A stretch of DNA of 28,721 nucleotides from JAQICJ01 sp041686345 (GTDB lineage Bacteria; Myxococcota_A; Polyangia; HGW-17), in the NCBI GenBank assembly GCA_041686345.1, contig JAWLEA010000029.1, positions 1 through 28,721 of the forward strand, given 5' to 3'. Made by a program: the position numbers and the translations under genes. The notes under the pieces were generated by a model. The model was given only the letters and a program-made list of their open reading frames with translations, was not told the origin of the DNA and did no database searches. Below are positions 1-8,072 of the stretch, piece by piece (position 1 is the stretch's first letter; each line of letters opens with the position of its first letter).

Positions 1-1547
1 GGAATGATGGTCTCTTTGTTGAGGGCACTGATAAAAAACTTGCCTTCTTCTATGGGGGGAATGAAATCAAGTTTATCCACCTTGTTATAAACGGTTATAA
101 TATCGATATCATCGAGCTTCATTTCTGAAATTATGTTCTCCACTGTCTCTTGCTTGTGCTCATAATCGGGATCTGAAATATCAACCAGATGGATTAGCAA
201 ATCGGACTCATCCAGTTCTTCCAGGGTGGCCCTGAACGCTTTTTGCAAATCCGGAGGCAAATCTTCAATAAATCCGACTGTATCTGTCATGATAATTTCA
301 ATATTTTCGGGAAAACGCACTCTGCGGTTACTTGGATCCAAAGTAGCAAAAAGACGATCTTCAACCAGAACTTCAGAGCCAGTGATCATGTTTAACAAAG
401 TGGATTTGCCTGCATTAGTGTAGCCGATAACTGAAACTACCGGAACCTGATTCTGCTTGCGCCTTTTCCGGCGCAGGGATCTCTGTCTGGAAATTTTGTC
501 AATTCTTTTTTCCAGACGATTTATTCTGCTTTTCACTCGGCGACGATCAACTTCGAGTTTGGTTTCTCCGGGCCCCCTGCCCCCGATTCCTCCTTCGAGC
601 CTGCTCATCATTGTATTCTTGCCAACCAGATGGGGAAGAGAATATTTAAGTTGAGCCAGTTCCACCTGAATTTTTCCTTCACTGGATTTTGCTCTCTGGG
701 CAAAAATATCGAGAATCAACATGGTACGATCAATAATTTTCAAATCAGTAAGTTGAGAAATACTGCCTGCTTGAGCGGGAGTAAGAGATGGATCAAAAAT
801 AAGCATATCGGCATCATACATTTTGGCACTGAGGATAATTTCCTGCAATTTTCCCTTGCCCACCAGGGTGTTGTTATCGGGCTTTTTGCGAACTTGAGTC
901 ATGATATCGTCTACATGTACACCAGCAGTATAGGCCAGATCCTTGAGTTCTGAGACCCTTCTTTCGATAAATTTCCTGTTGGAACCTGCAACAACCAGTA
1001 TTGCCTGATTGCTTTTATAGACTTTGCGAACTTTTTCTTCGGCGGCAAAATCTTCTTCCAGATCCCTGATGAAGGTTTTGAAATTGAAATCAAGGTTATG
1101 GAAAAAAACAGGATCAAATTTGACAGGGGTGTTGTCAGGATTGGAATGGGCAACATGACATTTTACAGGGGAACTTGAATCTTCCCTGAATAAAACGCAG
1201 GAAAGATCGAGGCGGTTGATTACCAGGTTGGTTAAATCGTCTTTTTGCAGCAACATGGGAACAGGATGGGCATGAACCAGTCTGACTCCCGCCAGACGTC
1301 CACGTTCACTCCATTCCAATTCAGGGAAAGATAATTTTCGTGGTTCTCCCAGGATTATTTTAACAACTTTTCCTTTGCGATTGAGAAAAACTCCTGTTTC
1401 ACGCCCCAGTTCTTCTGCCAGATCAACCAGAATATTCGCAAGGGATTTAGAAACAATATCAAAGGGTACCACTCTTCTTTTGGCTAAATTTTTTAATTTC
1501 TTTTTTTGACTCTTTTTGAGGCCGGTTGTATTTCCAGTAATTTTCAT
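1..1547 (-). CDS. hflX: GTPase HflX, long form, C-terminus cut by window edge
   Basis: HflX is a ribosome-associated GTPase that splits stalled 70S ribosomes under stress. I translated 515 codons from the ATG at 1547 to the window edge without a stop. The HflX hallmark GGIGGRGPGE is at residues 319-328, after a basic, coiled linker-binding region. The G1 motif GYTNAGKS is at 375-382, DTVGF (G3) at 422-426, NKVD (G4) at 488-491 and SAL (G5) at 507-509. The protein has an extra N-terminal domain of about 170 residues ahead of the usual HflX core, as in the longer HflX variants of some phyla. Only the last part after G5 is missing. It is the third gene of a run with the kinase and the methionine sulfoxide reductase, starting 18 bases after the reductase stop codon. 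The Shine-Dalgarno sequence is weak (AAGG). Confidence 0.95.
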   Translation of the reverse strand, partial: MKITGNTTGLKKSQKKKLKNLAKRRVVPFDIVSKSLANILVDLAEELGRETGVFLNRKGKVVKIILGEPRKLSFPELEWSERGRLAGVRLVHAHPVPMLLQKDDLTNLVINRLDLSCVLFREDSSSPVKCHVAHSNPDNTPVKFDPVFFHNLDFNFKTFIRDLEEDFAAEEKVRKVYKSNQAILVVAGSNRKFIERRVSELKDLAYTAGVHVDDIMTQVRKKPDNNTLVGKGKLQEIILSAKMYDADMLIFDPSLTPAQAGSISQLTDLKIIDRTMLILDIFAQRAKSSEGKIQVELAQLKYSLPHLVGKNTMMSRLEGGIGGRGPGETKLEVDRRRVKSRINRLEKRIDKISRQRSLRRKRRKQNQVPVVSVIGYTNAGKSTLLNMITGSEVLVEDRLFATLDPSNRRVRFPENIEIIMTDTVGFIEDLPPDLQKAFRATLEELDESDLLIHLVDISDPDYEHKQETVENIISEMKLDDIDIITVYNKVDKLDFIPPIEEGKFFISALNKETII

Positions 1548-1565
1548 GCTTATTTTGTTGCCTTA

Positions 1566-2036
1566 TTACAATAAACCAGATGATTTAAAATCTGTTTTTT
1601 TTATTAATATTTCCAATAAATCTGTCAACTGACATTCTTCTTTTTGCTTGAATCTGTCCCGATGGGGACTGTCAAGATCGAAAACTCCCAGTAAGCTCCC
1701 CTGAACTGACAGAGGCAGGACCAGTTCAGAACGGGAAAGAGGATCACAAGCAATATGACCGGGAAAATCAAGTACATCTTTGACGCGGATTGGCTTGCCT
1801 GCAGAAGCAGCTTTTCCGCAAACTCCTTTTCCCAGAGGGATAGGATTACAGGCAACTTTGCCTTGAAAAGGACCCAGTTTAAGTTGCTGTCCGTGTTTAA
1901 AATAGAATCCGGCCCAGTTGAGTCCCGCGAAATTTTGAAACACAAAAGTTGAAAACTGGGCGCAATTTGCAATCCAGTACTTTTCATCTGCCAACAAAGC
2001 TTTTAATTGAGCTTCTAATTCTGATTGTTCAATCAT
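1566..2036 (-). CDS. msrC: Free methionine-(R)-sulfoxide reductase (GAF domain)
   Basis: This 156-residue single GAF-domain protein matches the fRMsr (YebR/MsrC) family, which reduces free methionine-(R)-sulfoxide in the cytoplasm. The family blocks NWAGFYF (40-46), LGPFQGKVAC (54-63), GVCGKAA (71-77) and FPGHIACD (91-98) are all present. The three cysteines C63, C73 and C97 have the same 10 and 24 spacing as the E. coli enzyme's Cys84, Cys94 and Cys118, so the catalytic and resolving thiols look intact. The length is normal for the family. The ATG overlaps the end of the upstream kinase by 8 bases (ATGATTGA), which implies translational coupling. HflX follows 18 bases downstream. A plain ligand-binding GAF protein is unlikely given the conserved cysteines. 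Confidence 0.9.
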   Translation of the reverse strand: MIEQSELEAQLKALLADEKYWIANCAQFSTFVFQNFAGLNWAGFYFKHGQQLKLGPFQGKVACNPIPLGKGVCGKAASAGKPIRVKDVLDFPGHIACDPLSRSELVLPLSVQGSLLGVFDLDSPHRDRFKQKEECQLTDLLEILIKKTDFKSSGLL

Positions 2037-4134
2037 TATTTTGTAATATCTGGGTTATCAGTCCAACTAATTTTTCGATTTTGTAGGGTTTGACAATAAC
2101 ACCGGAGAAGCCATAATCCTGATAGTCTGCCATAACGGCATTTGTTGTATATCCGCTGGAGATTATCGCTTTGACTCCGGGATCAAATTCAAGGATTTTT
2201 TTGATGGCTTCCTGCCCGCCCATTCCTCCTTGAATGGTTAAATCCATGATTACAATATCATAAGGTTGTTGCTTTTGGTAAGCCTTGAAATATTTTTGTA
2301 TTGCTTCTTCCCCTTCTCGGGCAAAATCAACCTCACAACCAAATCCCTTCAACAATTCTCCGGTAGTTTCATAAATAATTTCTTCATCGTCAAGTAAAAG
2401 GATCCTGACTTCATTCAAAGAACCGTCCGCAAATTCTTCTTCTTCCTTTTGCACTTTTTTTTGGGATGCAGGAAGGAAAATAGTAAAGATAGTGCCAGTA
2501 CCAAGGGAGGAATCAACTTGAATGTTTCCTCCATGATGTTTAATGATGGAATAGGCGGAAAACAAACCTAACCCACTTCCAGTTTCTTTGGTAGTAAAAT
2601 ATGGATCAAACAATCGGTTCAAATTTTTCTTGGGAATTCCAATACCGTTATCGCTGAATTGGATTTTGAGGTATTTTCCTTTTTTTAAATGTTCAGTATT
2701 TTTTTTAACCCGGTAATTTTCGAGAAAAATTCTAATTTTTCCTCCGGTTTTCATGGCTTCAATAGAATTAATAGTTAGATTGCTGAAAACCTGATCGAGT
2801 TGTGATTTATCACCGAGAACCGACCATAAATCATCCTTGGTTGTTAACTCATACTTAACATCTGAACCGGAAAGAGCAAATCCAACACCTTCTTTAATAA
2901 CAGATTCTATATCAAGAATTGTTTTTACGGGTTTTCCCCCTTTGGAAAAGGTAATAAACTGATGGGACAAGTTTCTGGCGTTTTCGGTTACACTTTGAGC
3001 TCTTGACAATACTTCAACAGCTTTATCGTCATTTATTATTTCTTTTGCAAGAGTAATACTATTGAGAATTCCTGCCAAAGCATTGTTAAAATCATGAGCG
3101 ATGCCTCCAGCCAGAACCCCGAGTGACTCAAGTTTTTGCTGTTTAATTATCTGATTAACCCTGCTTTTTCGGGAAGTTAAATCCCTGAGTATAAAAAGAC
3201 GACCTCTGCTTTGCTTATTGTGCTTGATGGCTGAACTGTTCAATAAAAATTCTTGTCTATTATGCTTTAAATATACAACATGTTCATGATATGGTTTTTC
3301 ATAATCAAAATCACCTAAAGATACTGAAAAATCATCTTTGTTGTTGATTTTTTTGCCAAATAGCTCTTCTGCAGCTTTATTCATTATTTTGAGCTTTCCG
3401 TAATTATCAAAAATCAGGATAGCATCAGTAATGTTGTAGAAAAGATCTTTGGCCACCGCCGGAATTGAAATCATGAAACCATGAAAATAAATACCGAAAA
3501 AAAGAAAAACACACAGAACAACTGTAAAAATAGGCGCAAGACTGATAAAATCTACTTTCCCCAAAAGAACGGGAATTATAAAATCCGTAGTAAATCCAAA
3601 AACAAGCAGCAACAGACTACCACAAAATATATATTTATATATTGGAATAAACCCATTTTTCATCCCATGTCGAAACAAAAGAGTAATTCCTGCTAAAAAT
3701 GGCAGGGCTACACAATAGACGATGGTAAAATTATAAAGCAATCCCCCTTCAACTCTGTATCCCCAAAATGCAGATACGATATCATGGATTATCAGATCTG
3801 TGGAAAGAGAAATAAAAATGAAAATAATAGCCGGAACCCGAAATGTTTCTAATAACCAGTCCCTTTTTCTTTCCATGACTGCATAAATAAAATTCAGAAA
3901 AAGAAAGCCGGAAGCCAGCCAACTGATGGAAGCCAATTTAGTGAAAACCAGACAAATGAGATAATCACCTTTTCCCCAGATAATTATCTCTGCAAACAAC
4001 CAGAAACAAACAAGAAAAGAAAATTGTAGAAAGGCTTTGTTAATCGGATCCTGTCTGTTTTTTGAAAAAATAAAGACCAGGAAAACAAGATTTACTATAA
4101 AGGCAAAAAGTGGCAGAAATATGCAATAATTCAT
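2029..4134 (-). CDS. Membrane-bound hybrid histidine kinase with 7TM-like sensor, PAS, kinase core and receiver
   Basis: This is a 701-residue sensor kinase. Residues 1-220 contain about seven hydrophobic segments (near 5-23, 36-56, 62-85, 100-116, 133-154, 168-190, 197-218) and resemble the 7TM sensor regions of some histidine kinases. A PAS domain follows at about 228-320. The H-box AGGIAHDFNN puts the phosphoacceptor at H347. The N-box (NLTINSIEAM, about 452-461), G1 (DNGIGIP, 495-501), LFDPYFTTK and G2 (GSGLGL, 519-524) are complete. A C-terminal receiver has the acidic pair D582/D583, phosphoacceptor D631 and K682. There is no DNA-binding output domain, so phosphate probably passes to a regulator not adjacent here. 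It is the first gene of the operon with fRMsr and HflX. The signal sensed is unknown; oxidative or envelope stress is an inference from the partners. Confidence 0.93.
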   Translation of the reverse strand: MNYCIFLPLFAFIVNLVFLVFIFSKNRQDPINKAFLQFSFLVCFWLFAEIIIWGKGDYLICLVFTKLASISWLASGFLFLNFIYAVMERKRDWLLETFRVPAIIFIFISLSTDLIIHDIVSAFWGYRVEGGLLYNFTIVYCVALPFLAGITLLFRHGMKNGFIPIYKYIFCGSLLLLVFGFTTDFIIPVLLGKVDFISLAPIFTVVLCVFLFFGIYFHGFMISIPAVAKDLFYNITDAILIFDNYGKLKIMNKAAEELFGKKINNKDDFSVSLGDFDYEKPYHEHVVYLKHNRQEFLLNSSAIKHNKQSRGRLFILRDLTSRKSRVNQIIKQQKLESLGVLAGGIAHDFNNALAGILNSITLAKEIINDDKAVEVLSRAQSVTENARNLSHQFITFSKGGKPVKTILDIESVIKEGVGFALSGSDVKYELTTKDDLWSVLGDKSQLDQVFSNLTINSIEAMKTGGKIRIFLENYRVKKNTEHLKKGKYLKIQFSDNGIGIPKKNLNRLFDPYFTTKETGSGLGLFSAYSIIKHHGGNIQVDSSLGTGTIFTIFLPASQKKVQKEEEEFADGSLNEVRILLLDDEEIIYETTGELLKGFGCEVDFAREGEEAIQKYFKAYQKQQPYDIVIMDLTIQGGMGGQEAIKKILEFDPGVKAIISSGYTTNAVMADYQDYGFSGVIVKPYKIEKLVGLITQILQNND

Positions 4135-4475
4135 TATAAATATCCACTGACCCGCACGAGAGTAACAGCTTGTATAGTGATTGATAGAGCGATGTCATCG
4201 TCTGGCGACGGAATTTTACCTCATCAGTTTTGCCGTAACTTCTTGAAATAGTATCAACTATGTCTGCGAAGTTATTCCGTGCATCTGAGGCAAACTTCCT
4301 CCCCAGCCAAAAACACCACTTCTGGAATGGGAACTAAGTATCTTTTGTAATCGTATATATGGATATTAGCCTAAAATGTTATTCTAAACAAGTAGTAAAC
4401 CTCATTCTGGAATGGGAATTAATTCAGTGATTTGGATTATTCCTGCCCCTGCCTCTGATAATTTTTTTAAATGGA
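4135..4475. other. Intergenic region with dispersed repeat copy 1
   Basis: No convincing gene is seen in this stretch. It holds the upstream region of the kinase operon, repeat copy 1, and a second isolated repeat-end motif (GGAATGGGAATTAA, about 4409-4422) near the 3' end of the Lys-rich gene. Confidence 0.6.
4191..4340. repeat. Dispersed intergenic repeat, copy 1 (MITE-like)
   Basis: This stretch aligns with 8984-9121 in the same orientation. Shared blocks include CGGAATTTTACCTCATC, CTTGAAATAGTATCAACTAT and ACCACTTCTG, with about 80% identity by eye over the first 105 bases. Copy 1 has about 9 extra bases near 4290-4300. The right end TGGAATGGGAACTA matches the terminal motif seen at other sites. 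The matching left terminal motif (TAGTTCCCATCC) is not recognisable here, so this copy is probably degenerate on its left side. All frames are closed or short, so it is not coding. Confidence 0.75.
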
Positions 4476-5366
4476 TTAACCGATTTCTATGTTGATGGTG
4501 ATGGAAACCGGACGACCATCTCCGGGTATTTTGATCTTTGCCTTCTGTTCGGCTTTTTGGTCGGATGCGGCCTGGTCAGAAGATTCTTTGGATTGAACAG
4601 ATGTTTCATCTGATTTAACCTGGGGAGGCTGGGAATCTTCTTTTGGTGCTACCGGTTTATCAACAGGAGTTTTTTGCACTTTTTTGTTGGCAACTTTGGC
4701 GGGTTTGGCAGTTGATTTTTTTACCAATTTTTTGGCTTGTTTGGGAACAAGTTTATATTTTTTACTAATTCCCCCCATTCCATTATCAACAAAATCATGA
4801 GTTTTTGTGCCCTTGCGCAGATGTTTGAGCAAAGTGTTCCAAACACCAATTGAAACTCCGATATTTTTGGCTATGGCAACTAATTTATTTTTATCGTAAT
4901 AACGGTTTTCGGATAGAGCATTCAAAATTCTGCTGGCTTTTTTGCTGTAGTCGCCATATTTTGATTTCCTGCCTGCGCTTCTTGCTTTTTTCTTGTTTTT
5001 CCTTTTCACAGATTTTTTATTTTTGGTTTTGGCGGTTTTTCTTGCTGTATCAGCATTGGCAAGATGACGTTTTTTGGATTTTTTGTTGGATGAGATTTTT
5101 GCCGGTGGTTTGGGGGGAGCATTTTCATCGAAGGGCACATTGGCGGGAACAATTCTGTATTCTTCATTTTCTTTGTCTGTAACGATAATTCGCCATTCGC
5201 CATTACCCTTTTTCAATTTTTCAAAAAGCTTATCCCAGGAATCATATTTATTGTCGGTGTGATTGCAATATTCTTCCACAGCACTTTTTTTGATACTCTT
5301 GTTTTGTTTAAGGGAAAAAAATTTAAATATATTATTGACTATTTCATCATATGATTTTTTGGCCAT
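4476..5366 (-). CDS. Lys-rich protein with two small folded domains, unknown function
   Basis: I do not recognise this 296-residue protein. Residues 1-80 look like a compact helical domain ending in a beta-like stretch (EWRIIVTDKENEEYRIVP). A very Lys-rich linker follows at about 90-135 (repeated KKSKK, KTKNKK, KRKNKK). A second domain at about 136-215 has helices and a similar terminal pattern (SKKYKLVP). Both domains could be winged-helix-like. A second Lys/Ala/Pro-rich tail then turns acidic and Gln/Ser-rich, and the protein ends in a short beta strand (SITINIEIG). There is no signal peptide. The charge pattern resembles nucleoid-associated or histone H1-like proteins, which is an inference only. 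The start is supported by AGGAG six bases before the ATG. It appears monocistronic. Confidence 0.75.
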   Translation of the reverse strand: MAKKSYDEIVNNIFKFFSLKQNKSIKKSAVEEYCNHTDNKYDSWDKLFEKLKKGNGEWRIIVTDKENEEYRIVPANVPFDENAPPKPPAKISSNKKSKKRHLANADTARKTAKTKNKKSVKRKNKKKARSAGRKSKYGDYSKKASRILNALSENRYYDKNKLVAIAKNIGVSIGVWNTLLKHLRKGTKTHDFVDNGMGGISKKYKLVPKQAKKLVKKSTAKPAKVANKKVQKTPVDKPVAPKEDSQPPQVKSDETSVQSKESSDQAASDQKAEQKAKIKIPGDGRPVSITINIEIG

Positions 5367-5715
5367 ACTGAACTCCTGTGGAAACGGTTGTGAAGATCTA
5401 TTAATTTTTTTACGAAACTATAATACATTTACTTTATAACAGTACTAATCCCATGATAATATGATGCATTAAAAGAATACTTTGTTGCAATAAAGAACCT
5501 GATGCACAACAAATGATATTATCATAAGAGAAAAAGGATAAAAGATAATAGACTACATCAGGTAACGATACACAATAAATGAATAAAATCAAGAGAAAGG
5601 TAAATGTTTTTTTTAATAGAGCTTTTTATTAAAAATTAGACGGGGATAAAGAAGGGGGAAGTAGAAGTGTTTGGTTAGAGAAAAAACAGAAGTGCTTTAA
5701 AGAAAAACTTGTGAA
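5367..5715. other. AT-rich intergenic region, no gene seen
   Basis: This region separates two minus-strand genes and carries the promoter and leader of the Lys-rich gene and the 3' region of neither strand's other genes except the outer-membrane lipoprotein's upstream neighbour. No ORF with plausible start signals is seen. The only structure noted is the nested inverted repeat at 5453-5525. Confidence 0.5.
5453..5525. repeat. Nested inverted repeat
   Basis: The outer arms ATGATAATATGAT (5453-5465) and ATGATATTATCAT (5513-5525) are complementary at 12 of 13 positions. Inside them, TTTGTTG and CAACAAA form a second perfect 7-base inverted repeat around an 18-20 base loop. This could be a cruciform, a protein-binding region or a structured leader for the Lys-rich gene. 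There is no flanking T-tract, so a standard terminator is unlikely. Confidence 0.35.
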
Positions 5716-6513
5716 TTAATAATCGTAGTCGTAGTCTTGATGCTGATTTCGCTCAATTCGATCCAGTTTTCTATCCATCTGATTAAGCTTTTGCATTTCT
5801 TTTCCACCAATCCAGCCGAAACTTATATTAAAAACTACTCCCTGCATGGTGTTTTGTGCGGGATCATCAGAGAAATTAACCGCAGTAGTGAAAAAATCTA
5901 CTGATGGCATAATATAGAAAGTTTCACCGGTATATTTGACGCCTACCCCTGCACCGGTTGTAACTCCGTTAATGATAAATGCACTTTCACTATCGGCGTT
6001 TTCATAGTCTTCTTGGGAGTCAATGGATTCTCCATCGGGGGTTTGGAAATTATAATAGTTGGCATAGGCAAACCCGGTAATTGAAAGAGACCGAGTGAGA
6101 TCGAAGGAGGCAATTATGGGCAAAGTGAGGTGAGGCCCTTCAATAAAAACAAAAGATCTGTATCCCATTGCCGGATTAACAGCTAGATGAGTGGTTCTAT
6201 CCATGCTTTCAAAGAATTTGAATTTGAAATCGAATTCGGCCATCATGCTGCCCAAGGCTACTCGACCACCAAGTTCCATGCGGTTGCCAACGCCAATGTG
6301 ATAATGGAGTTCGGGAATAATATTGGGAATGGTGACGCTTTGGGTATCATACTCGTTGGTGGACTTAATCTGAAAAGCATTAAAATTGAGACCGAAATCG
6401 GACTGTCCCTTTTTGAGGGTGTGAGCTGTTCTGTAAACACCAGCAGACGGACACCCGGTCAAAGCAAAAAGTGAAATAGCGAGAAAAAGATAAAATAAGC
6501 GTGAAGTATTCAT
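5716..6513 (-). CDS. Predicted outer-membrane lipoprotein with beta-barrel-like sequence
   Basis: This 265-residue protein starts with a lipoprotein signal peptide (hydrophobic residues 5-18, lipobox ALTGC, lipidated C21). The rest alternates polar and hydrophobic residues with many aromatic strand ends (ELHYHIGVGNRMELGGRV, GVVFNISFGWIGG), as in small outer-membrane barrel proteins. The C-terminus switches to a charged helix (QKLNQMDRKLDRIERNQ) and an Asp-Tyr tail (DYDYDY). A perfect AGGAGG lies five bases before the ATG. No specific family is recognised. A lipid-anchored barrel or a periplasmic beta-sandwich both remain possible. It has no close co-directional neighbour, so it is probably transcribed alone. 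Confidence 0.75.
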   Translation of the reverse strand: MNTSRLFYLFLAISLFALTGCPSAGVYRTAHTLKKGQSDFGLNFNAFQIKSTNEYDTQSVTIPNIIPELHYHIGVGNRMELGGRVALGSMMAEFDFKFKFFESMDRTTHLAVNPAMGYRSFVFIEGPHLTLPIIASFDLTRSLSITGFAYANYYNFQTPDGESIDSQEDYENADSESAFIINGVTTGAGVGVKYTGETFYIMPSVDFFTTAVNFSDDPAQNTMQGVVFNISFGWIGGKEMQKLNQMDRKLDRIERNQHQDYDYDY

Positions 6514-6597
6514 GTTACCCTCCTAAATTATACCTGAAATAATCCACGGGTTATTCTGGATAAAACTGCGAAGTTAACCCCTGGTTACCAGGATAGA

Positions 6598-6620
6598 AAC
6601 AAAAAACCCCCATATATGGG
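6598..6620 (-). terminator. Possible terminator downstream of the Cu/Zn permease
   Basis: Read on the minus strand, the palindrome CCCATATATGGG is followed by GG and a run of six T. It lies about 130 bases after the permease stop codon. The stem is short (four to five pairs), so this is a weak call. It could instead be a palindromic site in the promoter region of the 5716-6513 gene. Confidence 0.3.
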
Positions 6621-6747
6621 ATGAAAACTATTAACATTTATAGCACTGATTTCGATATGAGCAAAATACTTTTTTCAAGCAGGGATTGTTGGTTCAGATG
6701 AAGTACCCGATGGTAACTGAATTTTCCCGGTAAATATTTTCAACTTT

Positions 6748-6957
6748 TCAGTCTTTTTCGACTCCGGTATATCCGGCTTTTTTCAGTAATTTTATAATAA
6801 AACCTGATTCAACCTTATCATCTTTATCGACTTTAACTGTTTTGGCATTCAAATCAACAACCACACTGTTGATACCGTCAACGTCGGCAAGAGTGTTTTC
6901 AATAGTATTTTGGCAATGTTTACAAGTCATGTCGGAAACAACAAATTCGGCGTTCAT
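6748..6957 (-). CDS. Possible internally initiated HMA metallochaperone (in frame with the permease)
   Basis: Inside the permease gene, AAGGAGA (6965-6971 read in reverse) lies about eight bases before an in-frame ATG at 6957. Translation from there would give a 69-residue protein starting MNAEFVVSDMTCKHC, which is a complete CopZ/Atx1-size HMA domain. The region before the ATG encodes a linker (FLHPQKGDLP) between the last membrane helix and the HMA domain. This is an inference from the signal alone. The ribosome-binding site could also be a relic of a fusion between two formerly separate genes, with no separate product made today. Confidence 0.4.
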   Translation of the reverse strand: MNAEFVVSDMTCKHCQNTIENTLADVDGINSVVVDLNAKTVKVDKDDKVESGFIIKLLKKAGYTGVEKD

Positions 6958-8010
6958 GGGTAAATCTCCTTTTTGGGGATGTAAAAATGAAAAAATGGGA
7001 AAGTGGCCAAGATAATGATAAATTACCAGCAAAAGCAGAATGATTCCTGAAATAATATGAACAGGACTCAATCCCATCTGGTGTTGTGAACTGACACTGA
7101 TAAAAGTATTGGTAATTCCATAGTTATTTATAAGGTAATCAAATCCCAGTGCCGCGAGGATGGAACCAAAAATCACCGAGCCCAGATAAAAAACCAGAGA
7201 TTTCGTTCCCAGCAGTTTTTTAACTGTGAGAATAGTCACCATATTGGTAGCCGGACCTGCCAGCAGAAAAGCCAGGGCAGCTCCCGGAGAAAAACCCTTG
7301 AACACAAGAGCTGCAGCAATAGGAATGGAACCTGTCGCACAAACATAAAGGGGAACAGCAATCAACACACTGATAATGATCCCGCCAAAATTGCTGCCCA
7401 GATTATTCTGAACAAATCCATGAGGAATGAGAACTGTGATCACCGCCCCCAACAACAATCCAAAAAGCAGTGAACCTGAAATTCCGTAAGGTAGTTGAAT
7501 AAATCCATAATCAAAGACTTCCTTCACCCTGGCTTTAATTCCTCGGATTGGTCTGGTCTCTTTGCTGTTTGGGATGACTGGTTTGGCCGGCCGTTTGTCC
7601 TTGTCGAAAATAATTGAAAGAATTCCGGCAACAGCACCTATTGTAAAAGAAACAAAAACTCTGATTAAAGTAAAAAACCAGCCCAGAATACCCCAGGTGG
7701 CCATGATGGAATCTACACCGGTTACCGGAGTCGAAATAAAAAAGGAAATTACAGGAGCTTTTCCGGCTCCTGATTCCCTGAGAGATGAAGCTACTGGAAT
7801 AACACTGCAAGAACACAGGGGCAGAGGTATTCCAAGCAGAGAAGATTTAAACACCGAAAAAATAGTGTTCTCCCCCATGTGTTTTCTTATGAGTTTGGCT
7901 GAAATAAAAACATGAAGCAAACCGCCGACAAAGAATCCCAATAAAAGATAGGGAGCCATTTCAGCTGTAAGCATCCAGAAATTTTTTAAAATGGAAATAA
8001 TAAAATTCAT
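6748..8010 (-). CDS. Cu/Zn efflux permease (SO_0444 family) with C-terminal HMA domain
   Basis: The 420-residue product has many membrane helices and the permease signature around LPLCSCSVIPVA, with C66 and C68 as likely metal ligands in the first half. This fits the SO_0444-type permeases (former DUF318), which export copper or zinc. The related ArsP/YraQ permeases are the main alternative. The last 65 residues form a heavy-metal-associated domain with MTCKHC (C363, C366). I chose the ATG at 8010 because GAGG lies seven bases upstream; an in-frame ATG 18 bases earlier has that GAGG inside its own reading frame. The gene follows mrp by 62 bases, so co-transcription is likely. A strong internal ribosome-binding site lies just before the HMA domain (see the separate entry). 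Confidence 0.9.
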   Translation of the reverse strand: MNFIISILKNFWMLTAEMAPYLLLGFFVGGLLHVFISAKLIRKHMGENTIFSVFKSSLLGIPLPLCSCSVIPVASSLRESGAGKAPVISFFISTPVTGVDSIMATWGILGWFFTLIRVFVSFTIGAVAGILSIIFDKDKRPAKPVIPNSKETRPIRGIKARVKEVFDYGFIQLPYGISGSLLFGLLLGAVITVLIPHGFVQNNLGSNFGGIIISVLIAVPLYVCATGSIPIAAALVFKGFSPGAALAFLLAGPATNMVTILTVKKLLGTKSLVFYLGSVIFGSILAALGFDYLINNYGITNTFISVSSQHQMGLSPVHIISGIILLLLVIYHYLGHFPIFSFLHPQKGDLPMNAEFVVSDMTCKHCQNTIENTLADVDGINSVVVDLNAKTVKVDKDDKVESGFIIKLLKKAGYTGVEKD

Positions 8011-8072
8011 CTTCAACCTCGCTATCATTTATGCTGAAACTACACCCTGGAAACGAGGTCAGTGATTCAACC

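Noticed and set aside
6748..8010. The permease as an arsenic exporter (ArsP)
   Set aside because: The CSC motif and fused HMA domain point to copper or zinc. No ars regulator or reductase is nearby. It cannot be fully excluded from sequence alone.
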